Shown: piece after piece, positions 16,949 to 25,428 of the stretch
Position numbering within the stretch: the stretch's first letter is position 1
How the letters are laid out: every line of letters begins with the position of its first letter
From: Methylobacterium brachiatum
GTDB lineage: Bacteria > Pseudomonadota > Alphaproteobacteria > Rhizobiales > Beijerinckiaceae
Direction of reading: 5' to 3'
DNA: 64,000 nucleotides
Assembly: GCF_020523825.1 (NCBI RefSeq)
Contig: NZ_JAJALK010000017.1
Span: forward strand, 31,589-95,588
Made by a program: the position numbers and the translations under genes
Notes under the pieces: model-generated
The model's database searches: none
Seen by the model: only the letters and a program-made list of their open reading frames with translations
What the model was told of the DNA's origin: nothing

Positions 16949-18145
16949 CTATGCCACAAGTTTCTGGGCGACTTCGATAATTCGGTCTGCGCCTCGAATG
17001 ACATCGTTCTGGGTTGTGAAGCGACCGAGCCCGATCCGGATCGCCGATTGTGCGCGGCGCGGGTCGGCACCGAGAGCCTTCAAGACATGCGAAGGCGCGA
17101 GAGCGCCCGACGCGCAGGCCGACCCCGTCGAGATGGCAACGTCGCCGAGCGCCAACACGAGTGCGTCGGCCTCAACGCCGGGAAGGCTGACATTCAGGTT
17201 TCCGGGCAGACGCTGATCGAGGCTACCGTTGACCGTCAGTTGGGGTATCGCGTGACGTAGACGTTCCAACAGCGCATCGCGCAGATGGCTCAGGCGCCGG
17301 GCCTCGGCGGCCATCTCCTGGGCCGCAATGCGGCAGGCCTCACCGAGCCCAACGCAGAGCGCGAGCGGCAACGTCCCCGGACGAAGGCCGCGCTCCTGTC
17401 CGCCCCCGAAAACGACAGGTCTGAGGCGCCTGCGAGCGCCCGCGCTGCAGTAGAGGGCGCCTATGCCCTGCGGACCGTACAGCTTGTGCCCGGACAGGCT
17501 GAGCAGATCGATACCCGTCGCCCGGACGTCGAGCGGCACCTTGCCGACAGCTTGAGCCGCATCCGTATGGAAAAGACAGCCATGAAGGTGACAGAGCGCG
17601 GCCAGATCGGAGAGAGGCTGCAGTGTCCCGACCTCGTTGTTCGCCGCCATCACCGAGGTGACGATCGCACCGCAGGCAAGCCTGTCCTCGACCACATCAA
17701 GGTCGATCAAACCGTCCGCATCGACCGGGAGTTCGAGAGCCTCGACCCCCTCCGCCTGAAGCGCGTGGGCCGTTTCCCGCACGCAGCTGTGCTCAATCGC
17801 GCTGTACAGAAGGCGGGTGACAGGCTTGCCCTTCGCGGCCTTCTCCCGCGGCTCAAACAATCCGCGCAGAGCCAGGTTGCAGGCCTCTGTCGCACCCGCG
17901 GTGAAGATGATGTCCTCCGGCTCTGCTCCGATTAACTGCGCCACCTGCCAGCGCGCCTTCTCGACCGCCACGCGGGACATTTCCGCACGCGCGTATCCTA
18001 CGGAGTGAGGGTTGCCGAACTGTGCGCCATAGTAGGGCAGCATGGCTTCCAACACGCGTCCGTCCAGCGGGGTCGTAGCATGATGGTCCAGAAACACGCC
18101 CTGCTCGAGGACGGCTGAGGGGGCATCCTGGACGAGGTCAGGCAT
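16949..18145 (-). CDS. sspA: Cysteine desulfurase of the Ssp operon
   Basis: A 398-residue class V aminotransferase fold of the NifS/IscS/DndA group. FLDHHATTPLD begins the domain, HTDAAQAVGK lies in the PLP site, the PLP lysine is in SLSGHKLYGPQG (Lys 221) and the persulfide Cys is in STGSACASG (Cys 344). It mobilises sulfur from cysteine as a persulfide. As first gene of a four-gene operon with sspB-D it is read as SspA rather than housekeeping IscS, and no iscU or iscA is nearby. The ATG at 18145 is chosen by homologue length; the open frame extends to 18265, but that stretch contains a strong hairpin and looks like leader. Confidence 0.85.
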   Translation of the reverse strand: MPDLVQDAPSAVLEQGVFLDHHATTPLDGRVLEAMLPYYGAQFGNPHSVGYARAEMSRVAVEKARWQVAQLIGAEPEDIIFTAGATEACNLALRGLFEPREKAAKGKPVTRLLYSAIEHSCVRETAHALQAEGVEALELPVDADGLIDLDVVEDRLACGAIVTSVMAANNEVGTLQPLSDLAALCHLHGCLFHTDAAQAVGKVPLDVRATGIDLLSLSGHKLYGPQGIGALYCSAGARRRLRPVVFGGGQERGLRPGTLPLALCVGLGEACRIAAQEMAAEARRLSHLRDALLERLRHAIPQLTVNGSLDQRLPGNLNVSLPGVEADALVLALGDVAISTGSACASGALAPSHVLKALGADPRRAQSAIRIGLGRFTTQNDVIRGADRIIEVAQKLVA

Positions 18146-18185
18146 CTGGTTTTCTGAGCGGCTCGAGAAATCGCTACCTATCACC

Positions 18186-18218
18186 GGAAGCTTTCCCTTC
18201 CTACGGGAAGGGGCTTCC
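18186..18218 (-). promoter_or_regulatory. Hairpin in the sspA leader
   Basis: On the minus strand GGAAGC pairs with GCTTCC at the outside and CCCTTCC pairs with GGAAGGG inside around a four-base loop, with an AAA bulge. It lies 41-73 bp before the sspA ATG. It may be a 5'-UTR element or an attenuator for the ssp operon, or the terminator of an upstream transcript. Regulation is inference. Confidence 0.45.
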
Positions 18219-18806
18219 AGGATCGTTGCATCGGCCCCTCCGGAAGGCGATATAACAGGGTTCAAGCATGCCTTTCGTGGCGGTGCAACGTTTCAGCCTT
18301 CCTGGTCGCGATGCCTTGAGGCGGGGATCAACAGCGGTTCGCTGAGCAGCGGAGCCGCCAACTCGATCAGTTCGGACCCGCACCGCGCCATTCTCGCTCC
18401 TGGCGGCCCTACACCGCTCGCCGCCGAAGTAGAGACCGGTTTGGTGCATGTGTGCGCGTCACAACATGCTGAGAGCGCCATCCGATCGCGACCGGACGGG
18501 ATGCGGCTCTAGCAGCATCGCGGTGTCGGGCGCAGAGCGCGCTTCGGCGGCCGCTGGTTCAGAGCGCGAGGCGCTCCCGGACACGCAGAACTGGATACGT
18601 CGGAGTCCAAGCACCGTTCGCAGGTCGCGCAGCCGAACACAAACATACGTGTAGTCCGGGTCCTCGAGAGCCGACGAGCACCCCGTAACGGGATTGCCGT
18701 TGCCGGGTGCCGGTCGTCAGATCCTCCGGACGACATGCCGGACAGACGACACCATGCGTTAGTTCCCAATCACGAAAGGTGTCCGTCCTTGTGGTGAGTA
18801 GCAGCC
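18219..18806. other. Gene-poor stretch upstream of sspA
   Basis: No convincing gene on either strand. The promoter of the ssp operon should lie at its left end, but no clear -35/-10 pair was identified. The short frames that exist are Arg/Ser-rich with no initiation site, as expected of chance frames in GC-rich DNA. Confidence 0.4.
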
Positions 18807-19082
18807 TTAATCTTTTCTGCTATCTGGCTGACTACCGGAAGTCCATCCGGGTTGACTCGGGTTGGTATTCGGCTTTCCAGGGCTCAATCGATCTTTTCCT
18901 TCGTCTCTGGAGCCGGATTTATTCGAGGTTGTCGCACTCATGCTCGTCGAATCCGCGGACGAGCCACTCGCTGTCGATTTAGAATTCGATGAAGAACCAA
19001 TTGTATTTTGAGCGAAAGCGTCAAAACTTATCCCGAGCGCACAACCTACTAGAATGCTCAAAATGAAAAACTTGTTTGGCAT
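18807..19082 (-). CDS. Small secreted Ser/Thr/Asn-rich protein
   Basis: A 91-residue protein with a clear Sec signal (MPNKFFILSILVGCALGI and an AFAQ cleavage site). The mature part is low-complexity and hydrophilic, rich in Ser, Thr, Asn and Gly, and ends in a Lys/Asp tail. The ATG at 19082 is six bases after GGAG; the in-frame ATG at 19088 is too close to that site. Such short disordered exported proteins are common in methylobacteria (from memory). Nothing nearby indicates a role. Confidence 0.6.
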   Translation of the reverse strand: MPNKFFILSILVGCALGISFDAFAQNTIGSSSNSKSTASGSSADSTSMSATTSNKSGSRDEGKDRLSPGKPNTNPSQPGWTSGSQPDSRKD

Positions 19083-19618
19083 GGTCATCTCCCTGCACGC
19101 TCCTTGAAGTGGTGGTGCGTGGGCCAAGAACGTCTCTGCCTTTTGGCTGTTCCGGCAGTTGTGCCGCTCCAGGCATGACAGAAGCACGCGCGCTGTAGTT
19201 TTGACGATTCGGATTGCGCACTGAACCGCAGTCGAGCGCGACACCGATGTTCGAACTAGCCGGCACCAAATGAGACCACGCGCGGCCTAGACGCCACATC
19301 GCTTACTTGGCACGCCGCGCGTCCAGCCGGCCCGGAGATCCGGAACCGGGCCTTGCGCTCAAGCCATGGGGGTCAAGCGCCGCCACTCTGATCGAGAGGC
19401 TAGCTATCCGCCGTCTTCAACGGGCGCCGTATCAGAGCCGCCTCCGCTCCAAGACTATCCTCACAGCGCGACGCTCAGGGCGCCTGATCAGGTGGCGAAA
19501 ATTGTCGCTGAGTGGGGGGCGCCAGGCGTGAGGGGCACCGAAGCTCCTGCTGTCACGCCGAGATGGCCTCACGTGTAAACTCCTCAGAGCTCGAAGTCGA
19601 AATAGAGGAAATTGATTG
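19083..19618. other. Gene-poor stretch
   Basis: No supported gene. The first 100 bp should carry the promoter of the secreted protein. The remainder has only short frames without ribosome-binding sites. Confidence 0.4.
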
Positions 19619-20010
19619 TCACGCCAGCGACCGGACCGGCGGGGGATTGGTCGGTGCGGAAGACGCGTCCGCTTGTGCTCTTATGTAATAGGTCCCGGAT
19701 TCGCCGGGGCTGCGCCCCAGGCTCGGCGTGTCTAACGTACACTTCACAGGCCATCGCCGGGGTTGAGACCCGGCTCTTACCTCGTAGCTCGCGGCCAGGA
19801 GGTTCTGCGCTGCGTCGGCGTCCCGGTCATGCGTGACACTGCAGGTGACGTAGGCTCCGATCCATACGGAGAGCGCCTTTTTCGCTCCGACGCAGCCGCA
19901 CGCCGCACACTTCCGTGTACTCGGGACGCACCAATCGGTCGCGACGACCTCGCTCACATGCGGCGCAACCTCGTGCCGGCGCGCCGCCACGAGCGAGCAC
20001 GCGCGGGTTG
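19619..20010 (-). pseudogene. C-terminal remnant of a TnpB-family gene
   Basis: The minus strand encodes CVPSTRKCAACGCVGAKKAL, a zinc-ribbon segment, followed by a cysteine and THDRDADAAQNLLA, the last RuvC motif (DRDxNAAxNL) of OrfB/TnpB. The upstream part lies in another frame (LNPRVLARGGAPARGCAACERG) and no RuvC-I motif is found, so the gene is frameshifted and truncated. It is unrelated in position and strand to the N-terminal remnant at 11.2 kb. Confidence 0.65.
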
Positions 20011-20860
20011 AGGTCTCTCACTGGAGCGCCCGGTCCAGCCGAACCGACAGCTCCGAAAGCTTGTTGGCGGGTGATTCTGCACACCTGCTGGTCCCTCTTC
20101 GGGTCCACACTCGACCTCAAGATAGGGCGACAAGGCGGACAGATGGGCGGTGGACCGCCCTGTTCACGTCGCAAACCTCCGCGACGTGCGGTGTGGTCGG
20201 ATCGAAGCGCCGCGAGAGTCGAGCGCACTTTTCTTGTATCGGTTGCCGCTACACCGATCACGCCGACATCACGCGGCGATCGACATCAAACGGCGGTGGA
20301 ACATACCGTTGCTGGACCTGGAGAGTGTGCATCGGCAGCCCGACGAAGCGTCAACTGGACGAGATTTCACAGTCCCCGAAAATCCCCGTCCTGCAGAGTG
20401 GGGAAGACGGTAAGCTCACCCCCTTTGGACGCAGATTATCGAACCGCGTGCTGATCGGCGTCAGCCCCATGGCGGCACGCAACATAGCGGATGACCTTAC
20501 CCCGCCGTAAGCCCAGACACCCGCCGCACGAGCACGACTGGCCCGTGTAGGCGGGTTCAAGGGCTAACACCGACACTCCGGCGAGCTTCGTCTTGGAGGT
20601 CAGGAAAGCGCGCGGTTGGTGGGAACTGCGGCCGATGCAATCCCGGCACCAAGTGGGGCTTGCTCAAGCTCGGGACAGGAGCCCGGCCCAGTCTTCGTTG
20701 CCGCCCTCTACCTGTTCGACGTTCACTTGTTTGCAAATGCCTGATGTGACTGATTTGTCGCAGAAGCACTTTCCACCGGAAACTGGACAAACCCCGATTG
20801 CAACGAACCGTAGAATGCTGAAGCTTGAGGAGGTGAGACATTGCTTCACCGAGTTGCAGG
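20011..20860. other. Gene-poor stretch with IS debris
   Basis: Parts of the first 200 bp continue the decayed TnpB. The rest has no frame with a plausible start and product. The right end should hold the promoter of the lipoprotein gene at 20861. Confidence 0.35.
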
Positions 20861-21871
20861 ATGGCAAAAAAATCCTTGTTGATCGTAGTCTTGGCGGCCT
20901 TGTTGGCCGGCTGTGTGGCGATCGACGATGTTGGCTCACGAGCTGGTTTGGTCAACCGCAGCGCTGGGCGTTATGCCAATGAGTCTGTCTTAATAAATAT
21001 TATTCGCGCAGAAAAATTTGAGCCTCTCAGTTTCGCCTCATTCAGCAAATTCACCGGCCATGACGACTTTCTCGTCGCCCTTCCCTCGGCAACATTGTTC
21101 CCTACCGCATCTGCATCCCTATCCGTTGGCGGATCCACAATCGGGGCTTCGCTCAAAAACGACTTTGATGTGAACCTTCTGGATGATCCGGAATCATATA
21201 GGGCGCTAACTAATCCAGTCGAGCCGAAATATATAGATTTATTTTTCAGACAGGGATACCCACGTGAGTTAATATTTACTTTGATGATCGAGCGCATCAA
21301 AGTGACAAAAACCGGAAGAACTGAATATTTTATCAATACGCCGGACTCTGGTTCATTTAATGACGCATATGGACAGCTGGCGACTTTGCTCACCGCTGGG
21401 TTAACAACCCAGACATTCAGCCCGAAAGCAGGAGTTCTCAGCTACGGGCTATGTTTCGATCCTTCGCTTCCGCCGCCACCTTACCTTGGCAAAGAGATAC
21501 CAGCGTTTGGCCCAAAATGTAGCCGCGAAGCTCATCTATTACGCGAGGCAATTCGGGCTCCGGATGGCACGACCTATCAGATACAGACGCGCTCGGTGTA
21601 CGGGATCTATACGTTCCTCGGATCCTTACTCCGAACTCGCATCAACCTGCTTGACGTCTTGCCCGCCTCGACAGGGGATCACAGTCTGGTGACGGTTACG
21701 CAGCAGGAAGACGGGTGCTTCACTTCCACGACGTATATCGGGAACCGGTATTGCGTTCCGTTGGAAGCTAATAACACGAAGATTATTTTTGCCGTTCTTC
21801 GACAACTTGTAAATGTGCTGACCAAGCCTTCGAACACTTCCGCGACCACCACAGTCAGAGCAATATTGTAG
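20861..21871 (+). CDS. Lipoprotein of unknown function, low GC
   Basis: A 336-residue protein with a lipoprotein signal (KKSLLIVVLAALLAGC; lipobox LAGC at residues 15-18). The mature part has segments such as GRYANESVLINIIRAEKFEPL, FVALPSATLFPTASASLSVGG and LRTRINLLDVLPASTG but no recognised domain. Four cysteines in the C-terminal half could form disulfides. Base composition is clearly poorer in GC than its neighbours, with runs such as AATAAATATTATTCG, which suggests recent transfer. A 71-residue gene follows by 26 bp and may be co-transcribed. It is probably outer-membrane anchored. Confidence 0.7.
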   Translation: MAKKSLLIVVLAALLAGCVAIDDVGSRAGLVNRSAGRYANESVLINIIRAEKFEPLSFASFSKFTGHDDFLVALPSATLFPTASASLSVGGSTIGASLKNDFDVNLLDDPESYRALTNPVEPKYIDLFFRQGYPRELIFTLMIERIKVTKTGRTEYFINTPDSGSFNDAYGQLATLLTAGLTTQTFSPKAGVLSYGLCFDPSLPPPPYLGKEIPAFGPKCSREAHLLREAIRAPDGTTYQIQTRSVYGIYTFLGSLLRTRINLLDVLPASTGDHSLVTVTQQEDGCFTSTTYIGNRYCVPLEANNTKIIFAVLRQLVNVLTKPSNTSATTTVRAIL

Positions 21872-21897
21872 TTGCAAAAGGATATGGGAGGCCTGCA

Positions 21898-22113
21898 ATG
21901 ACTAAGGCTGAGCTCGAGGCAGAGTTATATGAGTCCCTGAAGCCGGCGATCGCTAAGGCCAGGCAACTGGGTTTCGATCTCGAAGCGGTGCGTTTCAAAA
22001 AGAGACCTGCTCACGAGGACGGTCAACTTGCAACCACGTTGGGACTCGTTGGTTGCCATTTGGAATGCGTAACCAAGCCCGATGGCAGTCAGGACTGCAG
22101 GGTGGTCTGCTGA
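21898..22113 (+). CDS. Small protein of unknown function
   Basis: A 71-residue frame beginning MTKAELEAELYESLKPAIAK, with GGGAGG seven bases before the ATG. The N-terminal half is a charged amphipathic helix; the C-terminal half contains three Cys (GCHLECVTKPDGSQDCRVVC region) in a short motif that could bind metal or form disulfides. It follows the lipoprotein gene on the same strand. No family is recognised. Confidence 0.55.
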   Translation: MTKAELEAELYESLKPAIAKARQLGFDLEAVRFKKRPAHEDGQLATTLGLVGCHLECVTKPDGSQDCRVVC

Positions 22114-22627
22114 CTCTTTGGTTGCGGAACGTCGTTGCGATGCGGCGTGTTGGGCAATCAAGGTGTATGCGCAGCGGTCCGAGAGCGCGGTCCACCGTGC
22201 TGCCAGGAAGGCTCGCTGATGCTCGCCATGCATCTCCGAGCCCGCGCAACTCAGGCCGCCCGGGCTCCGGTCGCTCGCTCTTACGAGAGCTCCGGAGCGG
22301 GGGGGTTAATCGCTACGGTGTGTCCACGTACCGCCGGCGCGGTACCTGAAAGGCTTGCACCGGCGGCGCAAGGAAACGGCGCGCCGGGTTGCCGATCAGC
22401 GGCACGATTGGCTGCACGACGTCAGCGCGACCCTCGCACGGCCATTCGCGCCGGTCGTTATTGTACTCCGGACCCGAAACTCGCCGGGCTCGGCCGCTGT
22501 CCCGGCGAACGAGCCGGGCCTCAACGTCGCCCATAAGCGCGGCTTTGAGCGCGAGATCCTCGACGCAGTGTGACAGTGTCCAATTGCATTGATCCACGAC
22601 ACAGCCGTGAAAGCTGGTGGCGAAACG
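22114..22627. other. Gene-poor stretch
   Basis: Several overlapping frames of 70-130 codons exist on both strands, none with a ribosome-binding site or recognisable residues. It is read as non-coding or decayed DNA next to the IS200/IS605-type element. Confidence 0.4.
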
Positions 22628-22636
22628 GTGACAACT

Positions 22637-22656
22637 CCGCCTGCTGAAGCAGGCGG
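22637..22656 (-). repeat. Right-end hairpin of the tnpB element
   Basis: CCGCCTGC and GCAGGCGG pair around a four-base loop 63 bp beyond the tnpB stop. Hairpins of this kind lie at the right end of IS200/IS605 elements and form part of the guide-RNA scaffold. Confidence 0.65.
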
Positions 22657-22718
22657 CTTCTCAGGACAGCTCCGCGGCAACCCGCCCGCTTAAGTCCTGA
22701 AGGCAGGATGTCCCGGCC

Positions 22719-23796
22719 TTATCCGAAGGCCCGCCGATGCACGATCTTGGCTGCGGCAACGTCACGATCCAAGACACAGCCACAGGTGCAGCGGTGCTGG
22801 CGTTCCTTGAGCGCCTTCGGCCCGATCGCGCCGCATGACGGGCACGCCTGCGATGTGCCGCGCGGATCGACCAGGACGACCTCGGCTCCGGCGCTTGCAG
22901 CCTTGAACCGGACGAACTGGACGAGCGTGCTCCACGCGGCATCATGAACGGACCGGGCCAGCATACCTTTCTTGAGCCCGGTGAGATTGAGTTCCCCAAA
23001 GGCAATGCCATGGTACCGCGACACCAGGGCTCGCGAAAGCTTGTGCAAGTGATCGCGGCGCTGGCGCGCGATCTTCGCCGATGCTGCCGCGAGGGGGGCC
23101 TTGGCCTTCAGTCGACGTTTCGACCCGATCTTGCATCGGGCGAGTTGGCGCTGTCGCCTGCGCTGGGCCTTGTGGGCTTGGCGGGCGTAGCGGGGAGCCG
23201 AGATGGTCTCCCCATCGCTGTTCGCGACGAGGCTGTTCAGCCCGAGATCGATCCCCACGGTTCCGGTCCCGCAGGTCTCGACGAAAGCCGCCTCGACCGA
23301 GAACACGACGTACCACTTGCCCTGCTGACGGGTCACGATCGCGGTGGCAAGCGTCGCGTCTTCGGGCAGGTCCCGATGCCAGACGGCTTTGATTCCCGCC
23401 CGGCACGCCGACCACGCCGAGGCGGCGGTCCTTCCGCACGGTCAGCCCGTCGCCGAACCGGAACGTGGCGGCATGGTACCGGGCCGCAGCGCGGAAGCGC
23501 GGGAACCCGTGCCCGCGCTTGAAGAAGGCGGCGTGGGCCTGCTGGAGCCGGCGCAGCACCTGCTGCAAGGCGGTGAATGACCAGCGTCCGAGACCGTCGG
23601 GATCGGCTGCGCGGCAGGCTTTGAGTTCGGTTGCCTGCTGCGCGTAGCCCAGGCTGACACGTCGACGGCGGAACGCCTCAATGCGCTGCTGAAGCCCAGC
23701 GTTGTACAGGCTGCAGAAGTCTCGCAGCATGGCGTCGAGCGCCGCGGCCTGCGCGCGATTGGGCCGGAGCCGGTATTCGTACGATCTCAACGCCAC
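22719..23796 (-). pseudogene. tnpB: TnpB RNA-guided nuclease gene with one frameshift
   Basis: The first frame (start GTG 23796) shows the N-terminal domain: YEYRLRPNRAQAAALDAML, CSLYNAGLQQRIEAFRRR and FKRGHGFPRFRAAARYHA. The second frame has all three RuvC motifs (GTVGIDLGLNSL, IAFGELNLTGL, LDRDVAAAKI) and the zinc ribbon CPSCG/CTCGC. They join at 23391-23396, where GGGAATC has one base too many; removing it restores a continuous reading of about 358 residues (GGIKAVWHRDLPEDATLATA). Apart from that base the protein looks complete, so the break is recent, a sequencing error, or a recoding site. Confidence 0.8.
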
Positions 23797-25428
23797 AGGC
23801 AGAACGTACCCGATCTGTTCTCAGGAGCAATCGCCGAGCCGCATTCCCCCTACGCCTAAAGGCGACTGTCCCCTTCTAAACCTCTTATGGGATCATCAAC
23901 CTCGAGTGTCGAAGAACCGTTGAGCCCTCCTCTCGCTCAATCCCGTGACCTAAGCTTAGCTGGCGAGATTGACCGCCTCCGCGTCCGGCGCGGCACCGTT
24001 AGGTCACGTGCAGCTGCGTCAAATCGGCTCAGTCTAGTGGCATTTAGTCCGGCGAAACTGAGCGTTGTCGTTTCTTGGACCCTTCTTGCATCATCTTCGC
24101 CAGTTCTCGACAGATCTAGGTCATTTCTGAGGAATTTCCGAGTAAACGGCAAGATAAGAGAACGGCCAGTTCGAGCCCGCCGCGGTGTGCGAACGGCGTA
24201 TCGTTATTGACTTAGGCTTAAAGCTGAGTTGTTCTTTGCATCTACCATGAAGGAGATCGCGATGTAGTTTCGCTCCTCTGCGGCCCGAACCACATGGGCG
24301 TGCGATCAAGGGCAGTGCAACTCTAGGACCACCCGCTTCGCACGGCCTAATAACGGACCAGATCGCCGAAGCGAGGAACTTATGTAGAGACCGTCGCCTA
24401 GAGGGTGTGCGTTATCCGACTGTTTTGGAGGCCGATCCGGCGCGGGTCGCGCCGTACCGTCACCGACCTGGACCAATCCAACCGCTCAGTCCGCTTCGAC
24501 GACCAACCCGGCAAAGCCGGGTGGGCGCAGGATGCTGGCTGAACAGCCAAACCTGCGCCAGGACCTCGGCCGGGTTTCCGGACTTCGCAACCTTGCGTTG
24601 GAGCCGGGAACCCGCGACGCCACGACCTTCATGAAGTTCATCGGCTATCCGTCAAACCCGGACGGCGCAGGTCCGGCCTTTAGCCCAACTGAGCGCCGCC
24701 CCGAGCACATCTTTGTGGGTGAGGATCGCTGCTCGTCTCCTGAAAGCGCAGAACGAGCCGAATTCAAATAGTGAAGGTCGCAACGTCGACCGCGCAACAA
24801 AGCATCTCTCAGGAAATGAGAAAAGATTTCGGTCTTTAAGGCCGGGCTTGCGTGAATCGCTTCATTCACCGCAAAATTTCAGTTGAGAGCAGTGTCAGAC
24901 TTCGACGAGAACCCCATGAGTGACGATCTTAGACGAGAGCCAGGGCCGACGGCCCAGGAGTGCAGTCGGGGCAACACGACCAGTGTGGCGACTGGCGAGA
25001 ACACCGTACTCTTTCATCTGCCATCGGAGCGGAAGCAGGGTAACGGCCTCAAAGTGGCGTCTCTCGGCGATAAAGAGGCCTCTTAGAGGCCGAGCGCCGA
25101 CGGCCGGATTGCGCGAAGCTCGGCCAAGGCGCGCGCAAAAAGCGAAGTGCGGGAGCTGCCTCTGTCTCAAGGCGCCTGGCGACGATCTCGCTCTTGAGGA
25201 CGGCGCCACTGCAACGGCTCTCGTCATCGCCTGTTCGGTGCATGTCTCCTGCGATATCCACGCAGATAAATTTTCGAGCGAACGAACGCCGTCGTACGGC
25301 CGTACGTTCCATCCTTCGCCAGTGGTCGCGCTGTCTCAATCTGAACGTGCTTAACGGATGTACGCAACATCGTCTACGTTACAGGCGGAAATCTATCAAC
25401 AACTTTCGACATTTGCTGTGAGCTCCTA
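23797..25428. other. 1.6-kb gene-poor stretch
   Basis: Short frames on both strands lack initiation sites and recognisable content. A small perfect palindrome (GGCCTCTTAGAGGCC, near 25076-25090) is the only clear local structure. The right end should hold the promoter of the four-gene cluster starting at 25429. The length without a gene is unusual for a bacterium and could hide a structured RNA or decayed genes. Confidence 0.4.

Larger units (their letters stand above)
22628..23796 (-). mobile_element. IS200/IS605-family element carrying only tnpB
   Basis: A minus-strand tnpB gene is followed by the 3' end structure of IS1341-type elements: the hairpin at 22637-22656, then GGAGTTGTCAC. No TnpA (HUH transposase) gene accompanies it. 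The left end beyond the start codon could not be placed. Such elements encode an omega/guide RNA that overlaps the 3' end of tnpB and the right end. Confidence 0.7.

Noticed and set aside
11718..18145. Reading the operon as a Dnd (dndACDE) or BREX system
   Set aside because: There is no DndB, DndD or DndE, and no PglX, PglZ or BrxC; the DUF4007 protein plus PAPS-reductase plus desulfurase fits Ssp better.
16949..18265. sspA start at 18265
   Set aside because: The added 40 residues are poorly conserved in type and cover a strong RNA hairpin; the normal family start fits the ATG at 18145.
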